A stretch of DNA of 64,000 nucleotides from Thalassia testudinum (GCA_037157565.1 JAZHRO010000012.1:5420501-5484500); one strand, 5' to 3'; shown: positions 1 to 12,600, numbered from the stretch's first letter. The notes: a model not told the origin generated them from the sequence alone. Numbers and translations: made by a program.

Positions 1-91
1 TACTATGCAATATTTATAATATGGAATGCAATGTTAAGCTTAGAAACTTGCATAAATAGATATTTTATCATGAATAAATATGCATTTATCA
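1..91. repeat. Terminus of an LTR of the 13.5-21.3 kb family
   Basis: These bases match the last ~95 bases of the two LTRs ending at 15214 and 21282. Shared stretches include CAATATTTATAATATGGAAT, TAAGCTTAGAAAC and CATAAATAG. The match ends in ATCA at base 91, and copia reverse-transcriptase codons begin directly after it. The rest of this LTR lies left of the window, so solo LTR and full element cannot be told apart. The similarity is seen directly; that the LTR was inserted into the copia RT is inferred. Confidence 0.7.
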
Positions 92-1456
92 AGTATCCTA
101 TTAGACACAAAAAAATTTCTTGCCAAACATTTTAACATGAAAGATCTTGGAGGTGCTTCATTTGTTCTGGGGATTGAAATATGTCGAGATCATTCTCGTC
201 ATATTCTTAGTTTATCCCAAAAAAGCCATATAGATAAAGTACTCAAAAGGTATGGCATGCAAAATTTTAAGCCATTGGATAGATCTGTGGCTGAGGGAGA
301 TAAGTTTAGTCTCAATCAGTGCCCCATAAATGATTTGGACAAACGAGAGATGCAAACAGTTCCTTCACATCTACCGTTGGTAGTATAATGTATGCTCAGG
401 TTTGTACTTGACCAGGCTTAGCATACATTACAAGTATGTTGGCTAGATACCTGGCAAACCTAGGAAAATACCATTGAAGAGCAGCCAAGAGAGTACTTGC
501 AGAAGACACGAGATTATATACTCACCTTCAAGAGGTTAGAAAAGCTTCAGGTATTCGGCTATACTGACTCTAATTTTACTGGGTGCCAAGATAGCAGAAA
601 GTCTACTTCAGGATATGTATTTCTGTTTGCTAATGGTGCCATCTCTTGAAAGAGTGCAAAACAGTCTCTTATTGCATCTTCCACTATGGCAGCAGAATTC
701 ATAGCATGCTATGAGGCATCCAATCATGAAGTATGGCTACGGAATTTTATGTAGGGATTGTGCATAGTAGATGGCATTGATAGTCCACTACAACTATTTT
801 GTGATAACTAGTCTGTAGTCCTTTACTCCAATAACAATGGGAGGTCCTTCAAATTGAAGCACATTGAGATTAAGTTCCTGGTTGTTAAGATACAGAATGG
901 ATGACTGTCTATTGAGCACATTGGTATAGACTCCATGATTGTGGATCCACTTACTAAAGGAACAATACCCAAGATGTTCCATTAACATGTAACTTCTATG
1001 GGTCTTATGTTCTTACAGAAATTTCAGCTTTAGTAGGAGTTTGTAAATTTTATAGTGCTCATTTGTAATAGACAACATTGGTAATTTAGTTTTTCCAGTT
1101 ATTTAGTTCTTTGGTATGTATAAAGTTTTGTAAAGCTTCATTTCTATTGAAATAAATAAAACTTAAAGTTTTCAGTTGATTGTTCATTCTAAGAAGTATT
1201 TTGGTTTTGATTTTTAGTTGTGATCACAATTCGGAGGACCAGTTGGGAATAGGCATGCATTGAATACATTAACATGTAATTTCCATGCTACACATCCACA
1301 TGTTTCTGGTTACCTTTTGCATTAGTATACATGATCATTGTTGATTTAGTTACTGGGATGCAGTGAAAGCTGCTTCGACTCTATTGCTAATAGCTCAAAT
1401 TTTGGTTTTATGTGTTGAATGATTAATAGGTTGCAAATATAGTTCAAGTGAGAGAT
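92..1456 (+). pseudogene. Ty1/copia pol remnant: RT C-terminus, RNase H and 3' untranslated part
   Basis: The first ~95 codons (to 388) read as the end of a copia reverse transcriptase, with a FNMKDLGGASFVLGIEI block and an LSQKSHIDKVLKRYGM block. After a frameshift, RNase H motifs continue in pieces: DSNFTGCQDSRKSTSGYVF (about 565-625), SLIASSTMAAEFIACYEA (about 665-720), KHIEIKF (about 860-880) and DPLTKG (about 940-960). Several in-frame stops and frame changes mean it cannot make a working polyprotein. The RT start and everything upstream are missing, because an LTR terminus abuts at 91/92. Bases 1010-1456 are the non-coding stretch before the 3' LTR and end in a purine-rich tract (AAGTGAGAGAT). 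Copia identity is firm; the exact lineage is not assigned. Confidence 0.85.
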
Positions 1457-1942
1457 TGTTGGATTTTAATCTAACGTATGGACTAATATATACATTATGT
1501 ATATATATAATCAATTAACACAAAATTATGGACTATTCTATAATGTCCTCCACTTAAAGTGATCAAATTATGTTTTATTAAGAGTATGGACATAAAATGC
1601 AAAAGGATAGTATGCTTTGGTTTATATATGTGCAGAGACTATTTGACATATTGTAATAACTTGATGGATGGGATTGCAATTTGTTAGTGGCAATTATTTA
1701 CATTTTAATTGCTGTTAATTAAGGGGGTCATGGTCCTCAAGAAAACCACTGCATGATTCTTAGAGAACCCCCATCGTGACCTAAGAAATTAGGGAGAGAG
1801 ATAGAACATCAGGAGAAAGAGAGACATCTTTTCTTCAAGTGGTTCTTGATCAGGTTTCAAGATGTGGGATTTCTTGGAAGCACAATTCACAACCCCTTTA
1901 TCTTTATCTTCACAATGAATATAGGTATTCCTCTTCTCTACA
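1457..1942 (+). mobile_element. 3' LTR of the copia remnant (right end uncertain)
   Basis: The LTR starts at TGTTGGATTTTAATC, directly after the purine tract AAGTGAGAGAT, the usual copia PPT/LTR junction. I cannot fix the right end because no second copy is in the window. A CTACA at about 1942 is one possible end, but similar AT-rich sequence runs on to about 2140. Confidence 0.55.
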
Positions 1943-2149
1943 GGTCACAGATAGATATTGGGAGATATGTGTATGTTTCTAAAACCTAATGATATATTTG
2001 TTTATGTGTTGACATATCTTGTATATTTCTACATAGATGTGCTATCTTTGTCTAGATAATTCTCATTTATCTCGCATAGAAATCTGCACATATTTGTATG
2101 TTAGAATAGATGATTCATCTTCTCAAAAAACTCGTAATATGTTTTGTAA

Positions 2150-2407
2150 CTGACGCAAGTACCAGTACTCATCATGAGTATCGGTACATTCATGATGCAG
2201 TTTTGGGCTCTAAAACTTTAGATCATGAATTGTAGGTTGCTAGTACCAGGTATATGTTAACTACAGATTTGGTTTAAGCCTATAATGTGTGACTTGTGTG
2301 TACCGATATTTGTCATAAGTACCAATACACATAAGTGTCAAATCTGGTCCTGGGTTTATAGCGATCAGGACCTGTAGCTTACAAGTATCTGTACTGGTCG
2401 CTAGTAC
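2150..2407. repeat. GTACCGGTAC-type repeat, left half (split by a solo LTR)
   Basis: This stretch is dense in self-complementary words built on AGTACC/GGTACT, for example AGTACCAGTACTC, GAGTATCGGTAC and GTACCGATA. The same words continue at 5094, after the Tekay solo LTR, so the LTR landed inside this repeat. A core shared with 55998-56035 (CATCATGAGTATCGGTAC) shows it is a repeat family. No coding sequence is seen, and I do not recognise the class of element. Confidence 0.6.
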
Positions 2408-2629
2408 TGTTATAACCCGGGGCATCAAGCGTCGTTTAAGACGTCTGGGAAGTGGTCCAGACGTCTGGTCAAACATCTGGAAGCCTTCCCAGACATCTGG
2501 AATTAAATTTTTTCGGCGTACGGGTTCGCGTCTGCACGTATGCACGCACAGACTGAACCCGCCGCCCTCCTTCTTCTCTTTCCTCCCTCCCTACAGATAG
2601 CTTTTTCTCTCTCTCTCCCCTCGGCAGCT

Positions 2630-2637
2630 TATAAATA
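2630..2637 (+). promoter_or_regulatory. TATA box of the solo LTR
   Basis: TATAAATA is followed by a CT-rich initiator-like tract (CTCTCTCTCCCTCACC). The LTRs at 6078-8814 and 56688-59312 have TATAAG-type boxes at the equivalent place. The U3/R boundary is inferred from this; no transcript start can be seen. Confidence 0.6.
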
Positions 2638-2931
2638 CACCTCTCTCTCCCTCACCCTCACTCCACCGCCTCTTCTTCTTCTTCCCCCTGTCGGCGAGAG
2701 AGCGAGCGGGTGAGAGCGGCAGCAGTGGCTGTTGCGAGTGTGTGGGGAGGAGGGGCTGTTGCGAGAGGGAGAGGGAGCTCGACCGCGAGGGTCCGAGCTC
2801 GCCGGGGCAGCCAGAGCCGATCGGCGGGTGCGCAGCAAGCGTGTGGTGCCGCGGAGGAGTTGCTGCAGCTCAGGCAGTAGGCGGGCGCGACGCGGCACGA
2901 CCGTGCGCTGCGGGCGGAGGGCGAGGAGGTC

Positions 2932-2960
2932 CTGATTCTGGGAAAATTTCCCAGAATCAG
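2932..2960 (+). other. Leader hairpin, near-perfect palindrome
   Basis: CTGATTCTGGGA pairs with TCCCAGAATCAG across an AAATT centre. It lies about 300 bases after the TATA box and is followed at once by an AGACGTCTGG motif. Related hairpins occur at the same place in the other three LTRs (49560-49587, 57153-57179, and a decayed one near 8292-8318). Confidence 0.75.
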
Positions 2961-5093
2961 ACGTCTGGACTTACGTCCAGACGACACAGGAGACATCTGG
3001 AGGAAGGTCCAGACGTCTGAAAAGGTACATTATTTTTACCTTCTTCTTTCGCGTGTACGGCCATGCAGCCATTCCGCCGAAGTCTTCTGCATCCTTTCGT
3101 GTTGAGAACGAGCGCGTGTGTGCAGGACTTGTTCGAGAAGGCGCACGGGCACACCATCCCACACAGATCGGACGTCTGGGCACAACACCAGACGACGGAG
3201 AGGGTCTCCAGACGTCTGGAAACTAAGTCCAGGCGATTCAGCGGGCTTCTGAACGTCTGAAGGACTGCGCAGATCAAGGTATGACCTGAGCGATCATTTA
3301 AGACGTCTGGAAGATGTTCCAGACGTCTGATTTTGGGCAGACTTATCGTTTTTGCCCCGTTTAGGGTCCGTTCGGAGTCCGTTTTTCACATTTCAAGTCT
3401 CGTTCTTCTCAGATTTAGTTCCTCTACCTGTTTGCAGTAATTGTATGTTGTTCTGAGTAGCTCATTGTATTTGATCCTTGTGTTAGGATCCCGTTCCGTT
3501 GTGGCTCTAGGGGTTGCGAAGGCGCGAGGGCTTACCGATTTCGCCCCCAGTACTCCCGATTTTGCGGGTAGAGTGGCCCTTTCAATTATTTATCAAAAAT
3601 TATGCACTTGTGAAATAGTTAATAGAGTCTAGGGTATATTGCATGAACCCTAGGAATGAAAGACTAGATTGAATGATAGATCCTAGGGTAATGCATGAAT
3701 CCTAGGACTGGAAAACTAGATTGAATGATAGATCCTAGGGTATGGCATGAATCCTAGGACTGGAAAACTAGATTGAATGTATATACATTGCAGTATTGGA
3801 AAAGTAGAAAGGAAACGATAACTGCCTGATTATTTATGAATAATTACGGTTGGGAACATGGGCTATATAAATATAAAGCTGAAGGGATGAAACCCAAATT
3901 GGCTGAGTTGAAAGAGCACGAACTCTACGGGAAATTGGGAGTAGAACTCCTGGAAAGTGAATGGAATAGAATTGGGGAAGTGAGCTGGCCCTTGAGTATG
4001 GAGTACCAGGGAGAGCGACTATCCCCTTGTTTAGTGCAAAGCGGAGCTAACCGCCCCAGGGACCCGGGGTAGGTTTGGCCACTTTGTACCGACTTTTGGC
4101 CCTCATGTACACAGTACCGAGGAGAGCTACTAGTGTAGGGAGAGCACTAGCTACCCCACGGGCCTCGGGGTTCTGCTAGCCCTCCTACACCGACTTGTTG
4201 AGCCCACTGGGCAAACCAGGGTAGTCAGGCGAGGGTGCGCGGACTGTGGAGGGGCAAGACCCATGTTTGGTTACTGTGGAGGGGCTGGACCCCTGTTACT
4301 GAGAGGGATCTGCCTTATACTGGTTCAGTGCTGTGCTTTAGGCGCACCCGTTAATGGAAACGACTGACCGCGTGCCAGTGTGGGGTAGCTACCCGTGAGT
4401 TTATCACGCGTGCTGTAGTCACCGTTATGTCTGTCAGCGACCTTGGGGTGGTTGACTGAGGATAGGACCACCACGGGGGACTCTCCCGGCCAGGAGAGCA
4501 CCACGTGCTACTTCTACTTTTCGGAAAAGACTGCAATCAAGATCGTTCCCACGAGGAACATTCAAGATCAAGAGAAGGATCTAAGGGATAATTCGATAAC
4601 GAGTAAATGGAAAATATAAAGAAAGAAATTAAAAAATATAATAGCTACTGTCCACCTTACTGTTTCTTAGCTTTTAGTTGCCACTCTATTCGACGTTTCG
4701 CTAACGTGTCACCTTTGTTACCTTTTCAGGACCAGGTGTTGAGCGGCCAGAGTCGGCGGTTGCAGAGGGTGCTGGGCCTAGTAGAGCCCAGTAGCTTTAC
4801 TTGTGTAGTACCCATTGTACTTTTCCTTCTGTTGTAGTGAGTAGTTTCTGTTACCTTGTAGCCTTTGTAAACTTCATGTTTATGTACATGTTTATTTCTT
4901 TACTGTTATGGTTGTGTATACTGTAGTACTTTTCTTTACTGCTGTATTTTGTTACTGCTAGTTATATGCATGGTGAATGTGATTTATTTTACTGCTCTTT
5001 TGGTTACTTTCTCGTTGGACGACTGGGTCTTGGGATTAGTTGAGTTGGTCTGATTCTCGTATCTCGTAGGGATTTGGAAATCGGGTCATAACA

Positions 5094-5410
5094 AATACCA
5101 ATATTGGTTAGCTACAGGCTAAGTACCCAATACTCAACAAGTATCGGTACTCTTGAGGAGTACCGGTACTCGTTGAGATCAGTTTGTTCTGGAGAGATAC
5201 CGGTACTCAATGAGTACCGGTACTTATTACAAGTACAAATACACGATGAGTATTGGACAAATACTCATTTGGACATGAGTTCTAAATTGGAACCTATAAG
5301 TACTGGTACTTGGCACCGGTATCGATACTTGTTTGGATATATAACTCATACTTGTATGTTATGAGATACCGGTACTGGTCCATCAGTATCGGTACCCAAT
5401 TAGTATTAAG
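5094..5410. repeat. GTACCGGTAC-type repeat, right half
   Basis: This continues the repeat cut at 2407. It is packed with words such as AGTACCGGTACTC, GATACCGGTACT, CACCGGTATCGATA and AGTATCGGTACCC, many of them palindromic. An 86-codon ORF (5104-5364) is only the translation of this repeat. Bases 5411-5540 show nothing recognisable. Confidence 0.65.
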
Positions 5411-5544
5411 TACAGATGAGATAAGTTATGGTACAAGTCCATCTTAAGTTAGAAGTAGGTTAATTACAATTAAACTCCTAAAGTTACTAACATATAGGAC
5501 TATTATTCAACCAATGCATATACTGGCTTGACATTGTTTTCATT

Positions 5545-5636
5545 GTAATTTGCAAGGGTGTTGGGAGTTTCCTTACATGCCTTGTGATATCTTTCAATGT
5601 TAATGAACCATCTTCTTGCCAAAAAAAAAAAAAAAG
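5545..5636 (+). mobile_element. Probable 5'-truncated L1-type LINE tail with poly(A)
   Basis: A stretch with the look of a plant L1 3' end (GGGAGTTTCCTTACATGCC, then AATGTTAATGAA) ends in a run of about 15 A. TTGACATT before it (about 5529) and TTGACACT after the A tract (5638) may be a target-site duplication with one change. The fragment is short, so the call rests mainly on the A tail and this weak duplication. Confidence 0.4.
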
Positions 5637-5639
5637 TTG

Positions 5640-6072
5640 ACACTCTCAAGACAACAACTTCAACAACTATGACATCATCTACACATACACTACCAACAAT
5701 CTAAAATAAGTAGAATTTAAGGACCACCTCTTTTGATACTTTCTTCCGCATTAATCTCTTCAATTAATTGAAAAATATTATGTAAATATCATAAATATTA
5801 ATCAATATAGAGATTTTAATGTGGCATCTAAACTTACGATATTCCTCCTAAGTGGAAAGGGAATATGAAAAACTAAATGATGCAGTTTACAATATAATAT
5901 TTACCTCTTACATCAAAACTTCAAAGTTTCAAATTATTATTTTAATCCACTACTTAACCAAATATCACCTTTATACTTATTCCTCACCTCCAAACAATTT
6001 ATAAGTTAGCCCTCGACCTCTAAATTTTATACTCCGTGATGGCATCATAGAAAAAATAAAAAAGAAAGAAAA
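5640..6072. other. AT-rich intergenic stretch, no feature seen
   Basis: No reading frame with family features and no duplicated ends are visible. The last five bases before the next element (6073-6077, ATAAG) are its target-site duplication. Confidence 0.5.
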
Positions 6073-6077
6073 ATAAG

Positions 6078-8814
6078 TGTTACGACCCGATTTTCGAATC
6101 CCTACAGGACCCGAGACCAGCTCGACTCGAATAATCCTAAGACCTAGTCGTCTAACGAGAAAGTAACAAAAAAACATGAAAGTAAACTACATTCACTATG
6201 CTAAGTAATTAACAGTAAAAAGATACAGCACTAAAGAAGTAAAAAACTGCTACAGTACATACCACCACAATAGTAGAAAAGTAGCCAGGTACAGGAATAT
6301 AAAGTGCAGAACGTAAAAGTACATAATATAAAGGTACAAGAGTCTAACTGACTACTACAAAAGAGTACAACAAAGAAGCTACAACTACTGGGCTCTACTG
6401 GGTCCAGCACCCTCCGCAGCCGTAGACTTGGGCTACTCAACACCTGAACTTGAAAAGGTTTATGAGTACACGAAATCAGCGAGCGCTGAGTAGAGTAGCA
6501 ACCAACTAACAAACCAGTAAAAGTGGACAGGTAGCTATTGTTTTCTATTTACATTATTTCACAAATTATTCATTTTCACTCATTGGTTTATTTATCATCT
6601 CGAATGTTCATCGTGGGAACGATCTTGATTGCAGTCTTTTCCGAAGAGTAGAAGGCACACGTGGTGCTCTCTTGACCGGGAGAGTCCCCCATGGTGATCC
6701 TACACCCAGTCAACCACCCCAAGGTCACGGACAAACGTAACAGTGACTACGGCATGTGCGATAAGTGCACGGGTAGCTATCCCGCACTGGTACGCGGTCA
6801 GTCGTTTCCGCTAATGGGTGCGCTCAAAGTACAACACGGAACAGTATAGGGCCTAGCCCTCTCAGTAACAGGGGTCTAGCCCCTCTCAGTAACCAAACAG
6901 GGGTCTCGCCCCTCTACAGTCCGTGCACTCTCGCCTGACTACCCTGGTTTGCCTAGTGGGCCTAACAAGTCGGTGTAGGGCGGCTAGCTGAACCTCGGGT
7001 CCCGTGAGGTGGCTAGCTCTCTCTCTACACTAGTAGCTCTCCCTGGTACAGTGTACATGAGGGCCACAGAGTCGGTGCAAAGTGGCTAAACCCACCCCAA
7101 GTCTCAACCCGAAGGCGGCAAGCACCCCTCTACACTAAGAGGTAACATGCACTCCCCTTGGTACCACGTACTTAAGGGCCAGCACACTTCCCAACACATT
7201 TCCAAATTCATTCCATTTATTTCCAAGAGCTCAACTCTTAATTCCCCGTAGGGTTCATGCTCATATTCCTCAGGCCATGCCATACCAGGTTTCATCATTT
7301 TTATTTCCATTCTCAGGTTATACACATGCAACTTGGATTGCTATCGTTCACATTTCCATACTCAAGTTATATACAGGTAGCTCGTATTTCCATCATTCAC
7401 ATTACCATTCTCAAATTATATACATGCAGCTCGTATTATGTCATTTAACGCATACAACAGTTAACTAGCACAAGTACTTCATATTTCACAGGCAACTGTT
7501 ATTCATTTACAGGCGATTGTTATCATTTCTATCTACTGATTCAAGACTGCAATTCAATCATCCAATACAGACATTTCCAGTATTTCTCGTCCTACGATTC
7601 ATGCCATATCCTAGATTCTATTCATTCATTCCACACATGCATTCAGGTTTGTAATTAAATTAGGGTAAGCCACTCTACCAGTAAACCCAGGAGTATTGGG
7701 GGCTTGAACGACAGGCTCACGTGCCTCAGCAAGCACTGAACTCGTAATGGAACGAAGTCCTATAACAAGGAACAATCACAAAGGGACATTTAGAACAATA
7801 TAGAAAACCTTCTATCAAGTAGAGGAACTCACAAGAAACACATCAGTATCTTATTTGCGTAAAATAGACCTCAAACGGACCCTAAATGGGTTGAAAATAG
7901 GGTTCTTGACTCAAATCAGACATCTGGAACAACTTCCAGACGTCTTAAAATTGTCCAGTATCATACCTCAAGCTTTGCGCCAATCCTCAGACGTATAGGA
8001 ACTCTTCTGGACCGTCTGGACCCAGCTCCAGACGTCCGATCACCTCTCCAGATGTCTAGAAGTGCTTCCAGTCGTCTGGTAATCTCTCTAAACATCTAAA
8101 ATGCATGGGAGGGCCTTCTCGAAGCGAATCTTGCACGTAGACACCGAATCCTCTCAAAAAGGGCATGCAAAGAGAAGCTACGGAGTGACCTGCATGGTCG
8201 TATCTGCAAAGGGAACGTACCTTCGCAAAGCTCTCACCTCAGACGTCTGGAACCGCCTCCAGACGTCTGCACCGTCATCTAGAGGTCACTCCAGACGTCT
8301 GATTCTGGGAAAAACCTAGAACTAGAACCTGCTTTCGCACTCTCGCGTCGCGCATGGCTGCACCGCGCCCCCTCGCTTGCAGCTTTGACTGCAGTAATGT
8401 TGGGGAGGACCTCCCCGATGCACTCCTCCTCGTGCATGTGTTGCTTCGGCCGTGAGCTCACCGGTGAGCTCCTATGCGAGCTCGCGAGCTTGCTCTCCTC
8501 CTCTCCTCACGTTGCCCACGTGCTCTCTCGCTCACGTTGTCTCTCTTGCTGGAGTAGAGAAGAAGAAGGGAAGGGGCTGGTGTGGGGAGACGAGAGAGGG
8601 GAAGGGGGTCTTATAAGGTCAGGGGTTTAGGGTTTGTTGGAGGCAGGGGGAGAGAGAAGGGGAGGAAAAATGAGAGTATTGTCTGTGCGCAGACGCGAGC
8701 TTGTACTCAAAATTTTTGATTTCCAGACGTCTAGGAAGGTGTCCAGACATCTGACCAGACGTTTGACCCACGACTCAGACGTCTTAAAAGGCTCAAACAA
8801 TATGGGTCTTAACA
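6078..8814 (-). mobile_element. Tekay-type Ty3/gypsy solo LTR (2,737 bp) with perfect TSD
   Basis: On the minus strand it starts TGTTAAGACCC (from 8814) and ends GGTCGTAACA (at 6078). It is flanked by an exact 5-bp duplication, ATAAG at 6073-6077 and 8815-8819. It aligns end to end with the other Tekay LTRs, including the block with GTCAGTCGTTTCCGCTAAT near 6800. I count seven GACGTC sites: two (about 8725 and 8778) before the TATA-like TATAAG at about 8612 on the minus strand and five after it. No polyprotein is present. Confidence 0.92.
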
Positions 8815-8931
8815 ATAAGCAAAATGTGAAGAAACACATTTTGAAATGCACATTGCAAACAAGACTTATGATCGCCCGTTCTCCCTAAATCACATGCTTG
8901 GTAGGCCTTAGGCCACCACTCATTCACTCCA

Positions 8932-9155
8932 AAACCAAATATCACTAATGATTTGCATTTGAATCAAATATCATCGATAATTCTTGTATCTAAACTATAT
9001 ATCATCGATGATTTTTAGTTCTAAACCAAATATTATCGATGATTCTTGCATCTGAACTGAATATCACCGATGTTTCTTACATCTGAATCGAATATTACTG
9101 GTGATTTTTAGTTTCAAATCAAATATCACCGATGATTTCAGTTATATATAAAATA
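8932..9155. repeat. Degenerate tandem array, ~31-bp unit around ATCATCGATGAT
   Basis: About seven units of roughly AAATATCATCGATGATTTTTAG plus a variable spacer stand in a row (ATCACTAATGATT, ATCATCGATAATT, ATCATCGATGATT, ATTATCGATGATT, ATCACCGATG and so on). The core is self-complementary. The array ends about 360 bases before the TOM20 start codon, and similar words recur downstream of the gene at 37315-37460. Confidence 0.65.
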
Positions 9156-9473
9156 ATTATTGATAATTTTTTAATCTTTGGTAGGTGATAGATCTCATCT
9201 TATATATTATAAGAAATACGTAATCTTTTTAGTGATAATAATAAATATTATAAGTGATATTTTAAATATACTCATGCATTTACTCATGAACCTCTGATGG
9301 TTGATGGGTGTTAGATCCCGCCGTTGTAGTGGTATGACTAAAGAGACATGTAATGCCAAACATGTCTCCGTACTCTCCGCACCTGCTGGAGAGAGAGAAG
9401 AAAAAACTTGGTGATAAGTTTGCTTGTCAATTCTTTCCTTTGGATAATCCCGCAACTCGTGGTCAGCGGGCTT

Positions 9474-9481
9474 AAACCCTA
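9474..9481 (+). promoter_or_regulatory. Telo-box (AAACCCTA) upstream of TOM20
   Basis: AAACCCTA lies 32 bases before the proposed start codon and follows GCGGGCTT, close to a site II element (TGGGCY). Telo-box plus site II pairs are known in plant genes for translation and mitochondrial biogenesis, which fits this gene. No TATA box is evident, and the position relative to the transcript start is unknown. Confidence 0.4.
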
Positions 9482-9513
9482 GCTCGCTTGTCCGCTTCCG
9501 TCGATTGATCTGG

Positions 9514-9642
9514 ATGGAAGGCGACGCCGCGGTGTTGGGTGCGATGGACCTCCAAGAGACGGACCTCGATCGCCTCTTCTTCTTCGAGGGCGCCCTCAAG
9601 ACCGCGGAGACGACCTACGCCGAGAACCCCCTCGACGCTGAT
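9514..9642 (+). CDS. TOM20: TOM20 exon 1
   Basis: It codes residues 1-43, from [17 protein letters not shown] to NPLDAD, and ends at the donor GAT|GTCAGT in phase 0. A TTG nine bases upstream is not needed as a start. The exon is GC-rich compared with the intron that follows. Confidence 0.9.
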
Positions 9643-12600
9643 GTCAGTCTCACTCATTCACTCACTCACTCTACTAGTGTAATTTATATCCTTCCTACCA
9701 TTGCATTTGTGCTCTTCTTCTTCTTTTCTTGGAAGTTCCGTTGAAGTTTAAAGCTTGAATCCATATTACCATTAGGCGGTGAATGCTTCATCCATGTTTA
9801 ATTACCTCTGCTGTTATATCTGTCGAAGCGTGCTTTTTTCTGCTTGAGGAAAGGAAAGGAACAAGAGAAAAAATTGTTGCCTTTGTGGGTCTCCCGATTG
9901 ATTGCGTGTAAAGAAAGTTCGGTGGATCGGTTTGCTTTCACGTAAATCGTTTCTGTTTCGATGGCCTTGGTTTTTTCCTCTGTTAGCCACTGGCAGAGAG
10001 CCGCTCGAACGATCTGGCTGGATTTGGGCTTTGCCTTCAAGTGTTTCGGGCACAAGATGGTGCGGTGGTCACAGAGAGGACGCGAAGGATTTTCTACTGA
10101 GTACTGGGTACACTCAGGATTATATTCGTGGCTTGAGAAATGGTCCTATCCTACTTGGTGAGATGATGGATGATTTGCTTTACTCCGTTGAAATAGATTT
10201 GCCGATTTATATTTCGAGCGACTCCTGATACTAGCTGTGGATGTGGAAATGATGTGGGAGCCTTTGTGCAGTGATGGGGATTGGGATTGGGATGATGGTG
10301 AATCTCATTTATCCAGGGTTTCTATTTCATTGTAAGCTCCCACTGACTCACCTCCTCCTTTAAGACACATTCTTGATTACGTGAGTGATGGAGGATGTCT
10401 TGTGCTATGTTATGACCTGGGTCGATGAAGAGAGTGTCTGTTGCTCTCATGTTTGTAAGGATATGAAGTTAAGGGACCACCTTTTCATCCAAAATGCCTA
10501 GGTTCCCAATCGAACTTGATATGGAATTGATTGGTCTGAACCAGACTCTTTTGTTAATATTTGTAGAAAGTTGGTAAAATTTGAAAAATATCTTCTTTTC
10601 TTAAGAAAAAGGAGACACTCTGGATTCGTTGATTCTTCTCCCTTGCCTCCTGAGAAAAGAACTTACTTTTGGTAGCCTTGTAAGTCACAATATAGATGTC
10701 TTTGGTTCCTTCTTTCAATGTCCACTGAGGTTGATTTATCAGTTTATCCCAATGATCTAATTGTGGTAGGCATGTGTTATTCATCGGTTCCATCTTGAAC
10801 AGGATGAAAGTGTAAACAGGAACCAGTGGAGGGGAAGGGGCAACTAAGGGAGCAGAAAGGATTATAAATTCCTTCTTGTATTCGCCATTGAATTCTTTAC
10901 CCATTTATTTAAGAGTGTTAAACATCTGATGCAACAAAATAAAATCTCACCATATTACTTTGTATAGCTATGATATGTTTCTTTGCTTAATGCACTCCAC
11001 AATATTCTGGTTACAAAATACTCTAAAAAAAGGTCATGAAAATTGAAAACTATAAAAAAAAAAAAAAGAAAAAGAAAATTGAAAAGCAGCTTTGCTTTAG
11101 AATTTTCATTATTTGGTTAAAATTTATGCAATGATATCACGTTGCCTTGTCCATTGGTAACAATAGAGAATGGGTGATTAGAGGGAAGATAACGCTGAGC
11201 TAGAAACAGAGTGACAAGGAGTCTTGTTAGCATATGATGTGGTGGCGAGTGGTCCACAATCGACATGGATTCTTTTGCAGATCCCAGGCACCCTTGGAGT
11301 CAATTCTTGAGGCCACAATCGACATATGATGTGAACTGCCACTCTAGTCTAACTTGGCAGGTTGTCATTTCATGCCTAGTTTGAGAGTGTTTGGAAATAG
11401 CTTCAATTGATGGGTTCAAAATTGGGTTATGGGTGGAAAATTTTTCCTATTTGATCAGTTGGCTTTACTCATGGCCATGTTTTATTCCATGGATTTGGCT
11501 GGACCTGCTTATTGTGGAAAAGGATCAGTGTTGATTCTAGTTTCAATTTTTATCTTAACCATATCTATGTGTAAAACTGCTGCAAAAGTTGGCATAATGA
11601 TCTATTCTCCAATTTTTGGTCCTCTACATGGCAAGTGGTAAGTACTTAAGCTGATTGCTTTCCTACTTGGTTGAGTTATTGGTTTAAGTATGATGTAGAA
11701 TTTCTGTTCTGAAGGGTGGCACAGTATAGAAATTTCACATCACTTTCTCACAATTATAAGTTCCTTTTTCTTACGAAGCATTCTTCTTATTGATCCTTTA
11801 TAATCCTTTATACGAACATTAGTATGACACATACCTTGTGGCTTATTTGAACTTCCCTCAAATATGACATGTTGTTGGTAACCCTTACATGATAAAGTGT
11901 CTCGCAATTTTCTCTCTTTATACATATAATCACTAATTATTTTTAAATGAGAATATTAAAGAGTACAAAACCCTTTTTAAGAAGAATATTAAGGTGGTAC
12001 CAAACTGATCAATGCTTGAGTAATCTTCTTTCTCCCTATCTACCTTAGTTAGTATCCTTCTCATCTTAATTCCCGGTACCTTTTGTTTTTAAAAGGCCGG
12101 TATCCACTTTTTGCAACTGTTATGTATGTCTTGCAGGAACTAAAAAATGGTTTTTATGCATTTGATAAATATATTTACTTCCGCATATATTTGAAGACAC
12201 ATGCATCTCATCAGTGCCTCGTGCCTCAAGCTAGAGGCAAGCCATAAGTTAGCATTTGGTTGCGGAATAACCTAAGGGGTTATCTGGTTGGAAGGGTTAT
12301 CCCAAGAGTTACATGGGTCGGATGAAGTTAGATATGTAGGCTCCAATGCAATGTTTTCTACCACAAATTTTTCCAACTTCCAATATACGAAAGAAAATGT
12401 AATAATCTGCTCTACTAGTATAACTATCACATAATGTTCGAAATACCGATTTTGACGTCGTTTCGATAAATTTTCAAATGTGCATTTCGCCGACATGTCG
12501 ACACAATACAATAAAAATGACAAAAGTAATCAAAATGATTAGAATTTTAAAGATAACTATTTCAATGGATAAATATTTCCATTTAAGCCTTAAATCCGAT

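Larger units (their letters stand above)
2408..5093 (+). mobile_element. Tekay-type Ty3/gypsy solo LTR (2,686 bp)
   Basis: It begins TGTTATAACCC and ends GGTCATAACA. Both ends and the interior match the LTRs at 6078-8814, 47365-50055 and 56688-59312, two of which flank Tekay polyproteins. No internal region follows: the flanks are AGTAC (2403-2407) and AATAC (5094-5098), a 5-bp duplication with one change, as expected for a solo LTR left by recombination. I count eight GACGTC sites, two before and six after a TATA box at 2630. ORFs here (for example 2629-3020) are GC-rich shadows without family features. Confidence 0.88.

Noticed and set aside
2629..3277. Overlapping GC-rich ORFs on both strands
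   Set aside because: They lie in the Tekay LTR leader, are not conserved as frames in the other three LTR copies, and translate the AGACGTCT repeats.
3836..4072. 78-codon ORF (and 7104-7331, 48484-48726) as a conserved small protein
   Set aside because: The same stretch recurs because it is LTR sequence. The frames diverge between copies, and similarity at DNA level in non-coding positions is just as high.
10554..10904. 116-codon minus-strand ORF as a gene inside TOM20 intron 1
   Set aside because: No family features, no neighbours on that strand, and no codon pattern that sets it apart from chance.
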